Assembly (NCBI GenBank): GCA_963813355.1
Contig: CAWEYS010000011.1
Span: 1 to 62,953 of the forward strand
DNA: 62,953 bases
Direction: 5' to 3'
DNA from: DATAGF01 sp963813355
GTDB taxonomy: Bacteria > Actinomycetota > Thermoleophilia > Miltoncostaeales > Miltoncostaeaceae
The position numbers were made by a program, and so were the translations under genes. This document shows, in pieces, positions 1-7,497 of the stretch (the first letter of the stretch is position 1; each line of letters starts with the position of its first letter). The notes beneath the pieces are model-generated. The model made no database searches and was not told the DNA's origin. It was given only the letters and a program-made list of their open reading frames with translations.

Positions 1-234
1 GGGGGCGCCGCCGCCGTGGAGTGCGCGCCCGGCACCGTTCGCGACCTGATCGACCAGCTCGACGCCCAGCACGCCGGCTTCCGCGACCGCGTGATGGAGG
101 ACGGGTCGCTGCGGCGCTTCGTGAACGTCTTCGTCGCGGGCGAGGACGTGCGCTTCGGCGACGGGATCGAGACGGACGTGGCCGAGGGCCAGGAGGTCAC
201 CATCCTCCCGGCGGTGGCGGGCGGAGCGAGCTGA
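1..234 (+). CDS. CysO/MoaD-like ubiquitin-fold sulfur carrier, 5' end missing
   Basis: The frame is open from the first base, so the true start lies outside the window; an internal GTG at 16 is unlikely to be the start. The visible 77 residues match the MoaD/ThiS/CysO fold. The middle segment (RFVNVFV, then GEDVRFGDG) and the end (VTILPAVAGG) closely resemble mycobacterial CysO, which carries sulfur as a C-terminal thiocarboxylate for cysteine synthesis. Unlike CysO the chain does not end at Gly-Gly: two residues (Ala-Ser) follow, so a processing peptidase of the JAMM/Mec type would be needed to expose the glycine. The next gene begins 7 bases downstream. Family assignment is firm; which pathway it serves is not. 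Confidence 0.8.
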   Translation, partial: GGAAAVECAPGTVRDLIDQLDAQHAGFRDRVMEDGSLRRFVNVFVAGEDVRFGDGIETDVAEGQEVTILPAVAGGAS

Positions 235-241
235 TCGGCCG

Positions 242-1141
242 ATGAGGGCCGCCCTGGTCACGGGCGGCAGCGGTCTGGTCGGGCGGGCCCTGATCGCCCG
301 GCTCCGGGAGGGCGGCACCCGCGTGCTCGCCACCGCTCGCTCGCTGCCGGCCGAGCGGGCCGTGGCCGAGTCCGGCGCCGAGCCGCTCCACACGGACCTC
401 GCCACCATCGGGGAGTGGGAGCGGGAGGCGGCCGCCGCGGAGGTCGTGTTCCACCTGGGGCTGCCGCGGCTGGACCCGCCGCTGCGGCCCTCCGGCGCGC
501 GGCGGCGCGCACGGGCGGCGGGCGCCGACGCCGCGGCGCTGGCGCGGATCGTCGCCGGCCGGCCGGTCGTCGTGGCCTCGTCGGGGCTGATCTACGGGGA
601 CCGGCCGCGCGGGCCGGCGGTCGACGACGACGCGGGGCCGGCACGCCCGCCGGCCGTCGCGGGCGCCGCGCTCTCGGCCGAGCGGGCGCTTGCGGGGCCG
701 TCCCTGCGCGCCGTGCGGCTCCCCTGGGTCTACGGGACGGGCGGGCTGCTGCGCGACCTGATCGTGGGCCTGAGGATCCGCCGCTACCGCATCGTCGGGA
801 TCGGCGAGAACCGCTGGGCCCTGCTCTCGGCCGCCGACGCGGCCGCGGCGCTGGTCGCGGCCGCGTCGGCCCTCCCGGGCGTCTACACCGCCGCCGAGGG
901 GCCCGCGCCCACCCAGCTCGAGGTCGTGGACGCGCTCTGCGCGGTCCCCGGCCACCCGCGGCCCGACCGGGTCCCACCGCGCTTCGCCGCGCTGTCGATG
1001 GGCGGGGCGATGGCGGAGGCGCTCGCCACCTCGCTCGACATCTCCACGGGACGGCTGGCGGAGGGCGGCTGGGCGCCGTCCGGGGACTGGCGCCGCGACC
1101 TGGTCACCCTCGCCAGGAACCCCCTTCCCCTTCCGGGGTGA
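242..1141 (+). CDS. NAD(P)-binding SDR epimerase/dehydratase-like protein, atypical active site
   Basis: 299 residues, typical of extended short-chain dehydrogenases/NAD-dependent epimerases. The N-terminus has the Rossmann signature TGGSGLVG at residues 7-14, and LIYGDRP plus LPWVYG match the family core. The catalytic YxxxK motif is not visible where expected: the stretch after SSGLIYG reads GAALSAERAL. It may therefore bind nucleotide without classic epimerase chemistry, like the NmrA/YfcH-type atypical members. Its last 38 bases overlap the convergent small gene on the minus strand. Start ATG 242 follows the sulfur carrier by 7 bases and has no clear Shine-Dalgarno site. Confidence 0.8.
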   Translation: MRAALVTGGSGLVGRALIARLREGGTRVLATARSLPAERAVAESGAEPLHTDLATIGEWEREAAAAEVVFHLGLPRLDPPLRPSGARRRARAAGADAAALARIVAGRPVVVASSGLIYGDRPRGPAVDDDAGPARPPAVAGAALSAERALAGPSLRAVRLPWVYGTGGLLRDLIVGLRIRRYRIVGIGENRWALLSAADAAAALVAAASALPGVYTAAEGPAPTQLEVVDALCAVPGHPRPDRVPPRFAALSMGGAMAEALATSLDISTGRLAEGGWAPSGDWRRDLVTLARNPLPLPG

Positions 1142-1421
1142 GCGGGAGCGTCACCACCCGCGGTTGCCCGCCGGCGTGGTACTGGACGTCGAGGGTGTCG
1201 CCCTTCAGGTCCCCGTAGACCCCGATGCCGATCCCGAGCATTACCTTGCGGCCGAAGCCCAGGGGCGGCTGCGCGCGCAGCGGGGGGGTGAAGCGCAGGC
1301 TGTCCCCCTCCACGGCGAAGCCCTCGCCCTCGACGCGCTCCTCGCCGTTGACGTAGACGCGGAAGGGCGGCCCGGCGCCGGCCGGCAGCGCGACCTCGTG
1401 GACCTCGGTGGTCGTCGTCAC
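1104..1421 (-). CDS. Small conserved-looking hypothetical protein, beta-rich
   Basis: 105 residues, no signal peptide or membrane segment. The sequence alternates hydrophobic and polar residues with many Gly and Val, as in a small beta-barrel (for example VYVNGEERVEGEGFAVEGD and VMLGIGIGVYGDLKGD). No family was recognised. It is convergent with, and overlaps by 38 bases, the SDR gene, and lies just downstream of the secreted GH-like gene, so it may be cotranscribed with it. Codon use is typical of the region, which supports it being real. Confidence 0.6.
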   Translation of the reverse strand: MTTTTEVHEVALPAGAGPPFRVYVNGEERVEGEGFAVEGDSLRFTPPLRAQPPLGFGRKVMLGIGIGVYGDLKGDTLDVQYHAGGQPRVVTLPLTPEGEGGSWRG

Positions 1422-1433
1422 CGACCCGGCAGG

Positions 1434-2303
1434 CTACTGGCCGAGCGCCCGGAGCGCCGCCCACGCCGACGGCGCCGTCACCGAGAAGTCGTAGAGGCTC
1501 CAGCCGTGCGGGCGGAGCGTCGCCACGAGGCGCGCGAAGGTCCGCGCCTCGGCGCCGCTGAACTCGTCCCCGAGCCCGCCGATGAGGTGGACCGGGACGT
1601 CGGGGCGGCCGGTGGCGGTGCGCAGGATGGTCATGCTGCGGGTGACGTCGCGGGTCACCACGGCGGGGCCGTCGCCGCGGTAGGTCGAGTAGACCATGGG
1701 CAGGACGATGTCGTAGACGGCGGCGAGGTCCGCGTAGGGGAAGGGCTGCCAGTAGTCGCGCCGCAGCTCCATCCCGCGCGGGTTGGGGATGATCGCCCCG
1801 AGCGCGTAGTCGGGCCCGACCGCCTCCCGCAGCCGCCGCGACAGGTCGAGCGCGCGCCGGTTGCGCAGCGCCACCGAGCGCACGCCGCTCCACTCGATGT
1901 CGAGGGCGAAGGAGTCGAAGGCCTGCCCGCCCGCCGAGCGGAACCGGATCGCGGCCAGCGAGCGCCGCAGGTCGCGCCCGCCGGCCTGGAACGAGGGCAG
2001 GTACCACGCCACGACGGCGATGCCGCGGGCGTGGGCGGCGTCCAGGAGCCGCGACAGGCGGTCGGCCCTCACCACGTCCCGGGACTGCTTGAAGTTGGCC
2101 GTCTCGAGGTAGATCGTGCGCACGCCGCGCGCCTGGATCCGGTCGACCGTCGCCTCGGGCGCCTTGAGCTGGGCGTCGTCGTAGATGTCGATCCACGTGC
2201 CCAGGCCGCGGTAGGGCTCCAGGCTCGGCGCGCCCGCGGCGCCCGCCGCGAGGCTCAGGGCCAGCGCGAGCGCGAGCGCGAGTGTCGCGGCGAGACGGCG
2301 CAC
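1434..2303 (-). CDS. Secreted TIM-barrel (glycoside-hydrolase-like) protein
   Basis: 289 residues. A classic signal peptide (Arg-Arg, long Leu/Ala core, AGAAG-A) covers about residues 1-24. The mature part looks like an alpha/beta barrel of the glycoside-hydrolase-like type: LGTWIDIYDD opens the barrel, ARGVRTIYLET and GIAVVAWYLPSF form strands, FDSFALDIEWSGV holds an acidic DIE strand end and YDIVLPMVYSTY is near the C-terminus. The Asp/Glu of DIEW are plausible catalytic or sugar-binding residues, but no exact family was pinned. The GTG start at 2303 is supported by a -10 box 6 nt upstream, suggesting a leaderless transcript. It shares its upstream space with the 3' end of the BTAD-ATPase gene. 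Confidence 0.72.
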   Translation of the reverse strand: MRRLAATLALALALALSLAAGAAGAPSLEPYRGLGTWIDIYDDAQLKAPEATVDRIQARGVRTIYLETANFKQSRDVVRADRLSRLLDAAHARGIAVVAWYLPSFQAGGRDLRRSLAAIRFRSAGGQAFDSFALDIEWSGVRSVALRNRRALDLSRRLREAVGPDYALGAIIPNPRGMELRRDYWQPFPYADLAAVYDIVLPMVYSTYRGDGPAVVTRDVTRSMTILRTATGRPDVPVHLIGGLGDEFSGAEARTFARLVATLRPHGWSLYDFSVTAPSAWAALRALGQ

Positions 2304-2309
2304 GACGGC

Positions 2310-2315
2310 ATCCTA
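2310..2315 (-). promoter_or_regulatory. -10 box (TAGGAT) of a leaderless promoter
   Basis: On the minus strand TAGGAT ends 6 nt before the GTG start of the secreted GH-like gene, so transcription should begin at or next to the start codon. It sits inside the last codons of the BTAD-ATPase gene. Confidence 0.5.
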
Positions 2316-5300
2316 GGACCTCATCCGGCCGTCGCCGCGCGGGCCCGGTCGAGCAGCGCGCGGGTCGAACGCGGCCCGCGGGGCCGCGCCGATCGCCTCC
2401 GACTCGGCCAGCGCTGCGACCAGGTGGCCCTCGGCGCGCGCCGGATCGCCGGCCGTGAGGGCCAGGAGGCCGAGGAAGTGGTCGACCGGCCCGTACCAGA
2501 CGACGGCGCGGGCGGCGACGGCGTGGAGGCCCGCGAAGGGGGCCAGGTGCGCGTACAGCCGCTCGGCCCGCGCGCCGTCGTCGAGCGCGGCCAGCGCCTC
2601 GCACAGGTCGAGGGCGGCGTGCCAGTTCGCGTCGAGGCGCAGCTCGGCGAGGTCGTCCCGCATGAGCCGGTCGACCAGCTCGCGAGCCGCCTCGGTGCGC
2701 CCGAGGGCGGCGTTGGCCCACGCGAGCCCGGTCATCCAGGCCCACGGCGCGGGCGACGACGCCATCGCGGCCTCGATGTCGGCGAGCTCCCGCTCCGAGA
2801 AGCTCTCCGGCCCGGTGGAGCCCCAGAGGCGCTGGATGCCGACGAACAGCTCGGCGTTGGGGTCGTCGGCCCGGTTGCCGAGCGCGAGCGCCTGCTCGCC
2901 CAGCCGGGCCGCCTCCTCGCCGCGCCCGGCCATCAGGGCGAGGGTCGCCGCCCACATGGGGACCCACCAGCGGTAGTGGGGGAGGGCGAGCGCGTCGGCT
3001 CCGACGGCGTAGGCGTCGATCTCGGCGCGGGCCTCGTCGATGCGCCCGAGCTCCATCAGGTCGAGCACCCGCCAGTTGCGCCCCTGCAGCACGAGCTCCG
3101 GGTCGCCCGCCCGCTCGGCCTGGGAGACCATCTCGGTCGCCGTCGCCAGGCGCTCCTGAGCGTGCTCGATGTCCCAGATCGCCACCCGGCGCGCGTTGAG
3201 CGCGGTCGCGACCGCGCCGGGGTCGCCGCAGGCGCGCGCCGCCGCGACGGCCTCCCGGCTGAGGGCGTCGGCACGGGCGCGGTCCTCGTAGTAGAGCTCG
3301 GTGGCGAGGCGTCCGAGCAGGCGGGCGCGCAGGGCGCTCGCGCCCGCCGGCAGCCCGGCGGCGGCCTCCTCCAGCAGGCCCGCCAGCTCCATGTCGGGAG
3401 GCCCGATCGTGACCCCGAGGCCGCCGGCGCCCAGGGCGGCGCGGGCCAGGAGCTCCGGATCGCCCGCCGCCCGGGCGGACGCGGCCGCCTCGGCGAAGGC
3501 CGCGCGGGCCGCGGCGCGGTCGCCCGATCGGTTGCGGGCGTCGCCCAGCCGCGCGGCCAGCTCGCCGCGGCGCGGGTCGTCGGCGGGCAGCGCCGCCAGG
3601 GCCCGCTCGTAGTGGCCCGCCGCCTCGGAGTCGGCCGACAGCGCGGTCGCCTGCTCGGCGGCGGCCACGGACCAGCGGACCGTCCGGCCGGCGTCTCCCG
3701 CGTCCCCGGCGGCCACGAGGTGGTGGGCGACCTCGGCGGGGCGGGGCTCCGGGCGGCGCTCGAGCGCGTCGGCGATGCGGGCGTGGACGCGCGCGCGGCG
3801 GGCCGCCGACGCCCCGTCCTGGAGCGTCTCGGCCACGAGCGCGTGGGCGAGCGTCGGCCGTCCCCCGGGGCCCCGCTCGACGAGCAGCCCGGCGGCGGCC
3901 CCGCGCTCGACGGCCCGCAGGGCCTCGTCGGCGCCGTGCAGGTCCTCGAGCAGCCCGAGGTCGACCTCGCCGCCCGCCAGCGCCGCCGTCGTCAGGACCT
4001 CGACCGCCTCGCCGCCCAGCCGGTCGAGGCGGCGGCCGATCACCTCCTTCACGCCGGGCGGGAGCGCGTCGCCGGCCTCGCCGGCCTCGCTCATGTGTCG
4101 GCTCACCTCGCCGAGGAAGAGGGGGTTGCCGTCGGTGCGGGCGCGCAGCGCCTCCGCGACCTCGCGGTCGCCGCCCAGCAGCTCGGCGACCTCATCGCCG
4201 CTCAGCCCCTCGAGACCGATCGCCACGACCGGGTGCCCGCGCCGCAGGTCCCCCAGCGCGGCCGCCAGCGGGTGGGCGCGGTCGACCTCCGTGTCGCGGT
4301 ACGTGACGAGCACCAGCACCGGCGCTCGCTCCACCATGCGCCCCAGGTGGCGCAGCAGCAGCAGCGTGGGCGGGTCGGCCCAGTGCAGGTCGTCGAGCAC
4401 CAGCAGGGCGGGGCGGCGGGCGGCGGCCGCCTCCACGAGCGTCCGGGCCGCCTCGAAGGCGCGGTAGCGCGCGGTCGCGCTCTCCGCGGGCGGCGGCGCG
4501 TCGGCCGACTCCAGTGCGGGCAGCAGTCGTGCGAGGTCGGCGCGGCCGGGGCCGATGAGGTCCTCGCGCTCCTGGGGCGGCAGGTCGCGCAGCAGGCGCT
4601 CGAGCGCCTCGACGAACGGCTGGTGGGGGACGAGCGCCTCCTCGTCGCTGCGCCCGTAGAGGACCAGCGCGCCCGAGGCGTGCACGCGGCCCGCCAGCTC
4701 GGCGGCCAGCCGCGTCTTGCCGATGCCCGGCTCGCCCGCGAGGCACGCGATGCGCAGCGCGCCGCCTCGCGCGTCGGCCCAGGCGGCCGACAGCCGCGCG
4801 AGGGCGTCGTCTCGTCCGACGAACCGCCCGGCGCCCGTGAGCGGGGCCGGCAGGGGCGGCTGGGTCGACGGCGCGTCGGGCGCGCGGGCGGCCGCCGGGC
4901 GCCCGCGGCGCACCTCCTCGACGAGCTCGCGCGTCTCGGCGGACGGGACGATGCCCAGCTCCCGGCGCAGCCGGTCGCGCAGCGCCTCGAACGCGCCGAT
5001 CGCCCCGGCCCGGTCGCCCGCGCGCGCCAGCCGCCCGATCAGGTCCCGCGCGCCGCGCTCGCCCAGGGGGTCGGCGGCGACGCGGCGCCGGCTCCACTCG
5101 ATCGCCCCGGCGGCGTCGCCGGCGGCCTCGGCCTGCGCCGCGAGCTCACCCAGCAGGCCCACCACCTCGGCCAGGTGCTCATCGCGCAGCCGGTCGGCCC
5201 ACTCCTCGTCGAGCCCGGCCAGGAGGTCGCCGTCGGCGAGGGCCAGGGCCTCCTCGAGCCGCCCCGCGGCGACGAGGCGGCGGAACTCGGCCAGGTCCAC

Positions 5301-5597
5301 CCGCACCAGGGCCGGGTCGGGAGAGAGCCCCAGGCGCTCGCGCTCGCTCACCAGCCAGGCATCGGCCCCGGCTCCGAGGGCCCCTCGCAGCGCCCACGCG
5401 GCCTGGCGGAGACTCTTGCGGGCGCTCTCCTCCAGGGCGTCGGGGCGCAGGGTGCCGGCGAGGGCGCTGCGCGCGTGCAGCCCGGGATGCACGGCGAGCC
5501 ACGCCAGCAGGGCCCGCACGCGCGCCGACGGCGGCAACTCGACCGGGGCCCCGTCGGCGCGGGCCTCGAGGCCCCCGAGGACCCGGATCTCCAGCAT
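2313..5597 (-). CDS. BTAD-domain transcriptional regulator fused to an AAA/STAND ATPase and TPR-like repeats
   Basis: 1094 residues. Residues 1-95 are an OmpR/SARP-like winged helix (MLEIRVLGGLEARADG start), about 96-235 the bacterial transcriptional activation domain (VDLAEFRRLVAAGRLEEALAL; LRRELGIVPSAETRELVEE), followed by a STAND ATPase with Walker A GEPGIGKTRL near residue 290 and Walker B LLVLDDLHWAD near 405. The remainder is helical TPR-like repeats. No LuxR helix-turn-helix is present; DNA binding would be by the N-terminal domain. The extreme C-terminus looks frame-shifted: in the neighbouring frame the end reads as a normal helix (LLDRARAATAG) stopping at 2321. The ATG at 5597 has a -10 box 7 nt upstream. 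Divergent from a methyltransferase, which is a possible target. Confidence 0.9.
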   Translation of the reverse strand: MLEIRVLGGLEARADGAPVELPPSARVRALLAWLAVHPGLHARSALAGTLRPDALEESARKSLRQAAWALRGALGAGADAWLVSERERLGLSPDPALVRVDLAEFRRLVAAGRLEEALALADGDLLAGLDEEWADRLRDEHLAEVVGLLGELAAQAEAAGDAAGAIEWSRRRVAADPLGERGARDLIGRLARAGDRAGAIGAFEALRDRLRRELGIVPSAETRELVEEVRRGRPAAARAPDAPSTQPPLPAPLTGAGRFVGRDDALARLSAAWADARGGALRIACLAGEPGIGKTRLAAELAGRVHASGALVLYGRSDEEALVPHQPFVEALERLLRDLPPQEREDLIGPGRADLARLLPALESADAPPPAESATARYRAFEAARTLVEAAAARRPALLVLDDLHWADPPTLLLLRHLGRMVERAPVLVLVTYRDTEVDRAHPLAAALGDLRRGHPVVAIGLEGLSGDEVAELLGGDREVAEALRARTDGNPLFLGEVSRHMSEAGEAGDALPPGVKEVIGRRLDRLGGEAVEVLTTAALAGGEVDLGLLEDLHGADEALRAVERGAAAGLLVERGPGGRPTLAHALVAETLQDGASAARRARVHARIADALERRPEPRPAEVAHHLVAAGDAGDAGRTVRWSVAAAEQATALSADSEAAGHYERALAALPADDPRRGELAARLGDARNRSGDRAAARAAFAEAAASARAAGDPELLARAALGAGGLGVTIGPPDMELAGLLEEAAAGLPAGASALRARLLGRLATELYYEDRARADALSREAVAAARACGDPGAVATALNARRVAIWDIEHAQERLATATEMVSQAERAGDPELVLQGRNWRVLDLMELGRIDEARAEIDAYAVGADALALPHYRWWVPMWAATLALMAGRGEEAARLGEQALALGNRADDPNAELFVGIQRLWGSTGPESFSERELADIEAAMASSPAPWAWMTGLAWANAALGRTEAARELVDRLMRDDLAELRLDANWHAALDLCEALAALDDGARAERLYAHLAPFAGLHAVAARAVVWYGPVDHFLGLLALTAGDPARAEGHLVAALAESEAIGAAPRAAFDPRAARPGPRGDGRMRS

Positions 5598-5604
5598 CGC
5601 GGCA

Positions 5605-5610
5605 AGCCTA
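5605..5610 (-). promoter_or_regulatory. -10 box (TAGGCT) of a leaderless promoter
   Basis: TAGGCT on the minus strand ends 7 nt before the ATG of the BTAD-ATPase gene; no Shine-Dalgarno site is present, consistent with leaderless initiation. Confidence 0.5.
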
Positions 5611-5644
5611 GTGCCGCGGGCCTCGGGGCTCGACCGCGGAGCTC

Positions 5645-5764
5645 ATGCCTGGCGCTGGTGGGCGACTCGACACCCGGTACCTGACGGTCGGCCGCGGGAT
5701 GTGCGCCGACGCGCTCGCCGACTACCTCGACACCCGCTACCTGACGGTCGGCGGCGGGATGTAG
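5645..5764 (+). other. Intergenic tandem repeat (period 60 bp) with an overlapping 39-codon frame
   Basis: Two 37-base copies, 5666-5702 and 5726-5762, differ at only two positions and are offset by exactly 60 bases. A frame running ATG 5645 to TAG 5762-5764 crosses both and encodes 39 residues with LDTRYLTVG repeated twice. There is no strong Shine-Dalgarno site. The unit ends in GATGTAGCGT, containing a possible -10 (TAGCGT). It lies between the divergent BTAD-ATPase regulator and the methyltransferase, so it may be an operator array, a small repeat peptide, or both. Confidence 0.45.
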
Positions 5765-5868
5765 CGTCGACGGCGCCTCGACCCGCGCGGGACGGGGCGC
5801 GAGACGCAGGGGAGACGCAGAGCCGGGAGGGTGGTGTCGTGAGCGATCCGACCAAGGAGACACCGGAC

Positions 5869-6969
5869 ATGACCACGACCGCACCCACCGCGGCGCCCAT
5901 CGGCGCCGACGCCCTCGTCGAGCGGGCCTTCGAGGCCCTCATCGGCAGCCTGGAGCTGGCCAGCATGCACGTCGGCGAGCGCCTCGGCCTCTACGCGGCC
6001 CTCGACGAGGCCGGCCCCAGCACCAGCGGCGAGCTCGCCGCGCGCGCCGGGGTGGACGAGCGCTACGCGCGCGAGTGGCTCGAGCAGCAGGCCGTGGCCG
6101 GCGTCCTGAGCGTCGACGACCCCGCGGCCTCCTCGGCGGAGCGCCGCTACGCCGTGCCCGCCGAGCACCGCGAGCCGCTGCTCGACCGCGACAGCCCGCT
6201 CTACCTGGGCGCCATGCCCCAGCTGTCGGTGGGCATGCTCGCGCCGATCGAGCAGATGATCCAGGCGTTCCGCACCGGCGAGGGCGTGCCCTACGCCGAC
6301 TACGGCGCCGACACGCGCGAGGGCATCGCGGCCTTCAACCGGCCGATGTTCGTGAACGAGCTGGCCCAGTCGTGGTTCCCCGCGATCCCCGAGGTCGACG
6401 CGCGGCTGCGCGCGACGCCGGCCGCCCGCGTCGCCGACATCGCCTGCGGCACCGGCTGGTCGAGCGTGTCGATCGCGCGCGGCTACCCGGCGGCGCGCGT
6501 GGACGGCTTCGACGTCGACGGGCCCTCGATCGAGGAGGCCCGGGCCCTGGCGGCCGAGCGCGGCGTGGAGGACCGGGTGCGCTTCTTCGTGCAGGACGCG
6601 AGCGACCCGGGGCTCGAGGGGACCTACGACCTGGTCACGATCTTCGAGGCGCTCCACGACATGGCGCGGCCCGTGGAGGCCCTGCGCACCGCGCGCGGCC
6701 TGCTGGCCGAGGGCGGCAGCGTGATCGTCGGCGACGAGAAGGTGGCCGAGTCGTTCACGGTGCCCGGCGACGACCTGGAGCGCCTGAACTACGGCTTCAG
6801 CGTGCTCCACTGCCTCGCCGTCGGCCGCGAGGACGAGCACTCGGCCGCGACCGGGACGGTCATCCGGCCCCACACCGTGGACGAGTACGCGCGCGCCGCC
6901 GGCTTCTCGCGGGTCGAGGTGCTGCCGATCGAGCACGAGTTCTGGCGCTTCTACCGCTTCTCCGGCTGA
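5869..6969 (+). CDS. Class I SAM-dependent methyltransferase with N-terminal winged-helix domain
   Basis: 366 residues from ATG 5869, chosen because AAGGAGA lies 8 nt upstream; an in-frame GTG at 5839 lacks such a site. Residues about 20-105 form the winged-helix dimerisation region seen in O-methyltransferase-like proteins (ERLGLYAALDEAGPSTSGEL, DERYAREWLEQQ). The SAM-binding motif I, VADIACGTGWSSVSIA, starts near residue 187, with the acidic ribose ligand in GFDVDGPS and motif IV YDLVTIFEALHDM. Such proteins are often annotated as methyltransferase type 11/12 in actinobacteria; the substrate is unknown. It faces the BTAD-ATPase regulator across the repeat-bearing intergenic region. Confidence 0.88.
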   Translation: MTTTAPTAAPIGADALVERAFEALIGSLELASMHVGERLGLYAALDEAGPSTSGELAARAGVDERYAREWLEQQAVAGVLSVDDPAASSAERRYAVPAEHREPLLDRDSPLYLGAMPQLSVGMLAPIEQMIQAFRTGEGVPYADYGADTREGIAAFNRPMFVNELAQSWFPAIPEVDARLRATPAARVADIACGTGWSSVSIARGYPAARVDGFDVDGPSIEEARALAAERGVEDRVRFFVQDASDPGLEGTYDLVTIFEALHDMARPVEALRTARGLLAEGGSVIVGDEKVAESFTVPGDDLERLNYGFSVLHCLAVGREDEHSAATGTVIRPHTVDEYARAAGFSRVEVLPIEHEFWRFYRFSG

Positions 6970-6982
6970 CCGCCGGAGCGGC

Positions 6983-7439
6983 TCAGGAGGGCTCGGCGGG
7001 CGCCTCTGCCTCGGGGGCGTCCGCCGCCGCGGGCTCGGGCGCCGGGTCGGGCCCGGGCTCGGGCGCCGGGACGACGTCGACCACGCCGATGTTCGACCTT
7101 CGTGACCGTCAGGCCGGTGCCGTGCTCGACGCGCTCGGTCACCCGGGCGCGCACGGCGTCGACGACGGCCGGGATCGCCGCGCCGTCCCGCACGACCAGG
7201 CGCAGGTCGATCGACGCCCTGCCATCCTCGATGCGAACGCCGGCGGCCCCGCCACGGCCGCGGTCGGACCCGCGCACCCAGCCGCGCCGGATGCCCCCGG
7301 CGCGCAGGTCCTCGACGCCATCGACCTCGCGCGCGGCGGCGGCCGCGATCTTCGCCACGATCTGATCCGCGATCCAGGTGGAGCCGCTCTCCGCGGCGGG
7401 CGGCCCGGCCGCGGGCCGCGGGATCTCGTCGGTGCTCAT
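6983..7439 (-). CDS. Asp23/Gls24-family envelope stress protein (frameshift near 7096)
   Basis: The N-terminal 113 residues match the Asp23/Gls24 (DUF322) family: TWIDQIVAKIAAAAAREVDG-like opening (here TWIADQIVAK), then GVRIEDGRASIDLRLVV and VRARVTERVEHGTGLTVTKV. After VTKV the literal frame turns into an Arg-rich shadow ending at 6951. Removing one A from the AA at about 7095-7096 restores DIGVVDVV, an Ala/Pro/Glu-rich tail and a stop at 6983. The ATG at 7439 has AGGAGG 6 nt upstream. These small proteins associate with the cell envelope in Gram-positive bacteria; it is divergent from the kdp sensor kinase. Confidence 0.78.
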
Positions 7440-7485
7440 GGGGAGCCTCCTGGGTGGGGGTGGCGATTGTGACCCATCCAGGCGC

Positions 7486-7491
7486 TACCGT
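7486..7491 (+). promoter_or_regulatory. -10 box (TACCGT) upstream of the sensor kinase
   Basis: TACCGT ends 6 nt before the GTG start at 7498, predicting a leaderless kinase-regulator transcript. Confidence 0.5.
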
Positions 7492-7497
7492 GACGGC

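Noticed and set aside
883..2967. Long open frames antisense to the GH-like and BTAD-ATPase genes
   Set aside because: Arg/Pro/Gly-rich translations without domains; they are by-products of very high GC content opposite real genes.
1164..5684. 1506-codon open frame on the plus strand opposite the BTAD-ATPase gene
   Set aside because: Composition is Arg/Gly/Ala-rich shadow, no motif, and the minus-strand gene has clear domains.
7378..7497. Upstream extension of the sensor kinase
   Set aside because: It overlaps the divergent Asp23 start and its ribosome site; the GTG at 7498 has a -10 box at the right distance.
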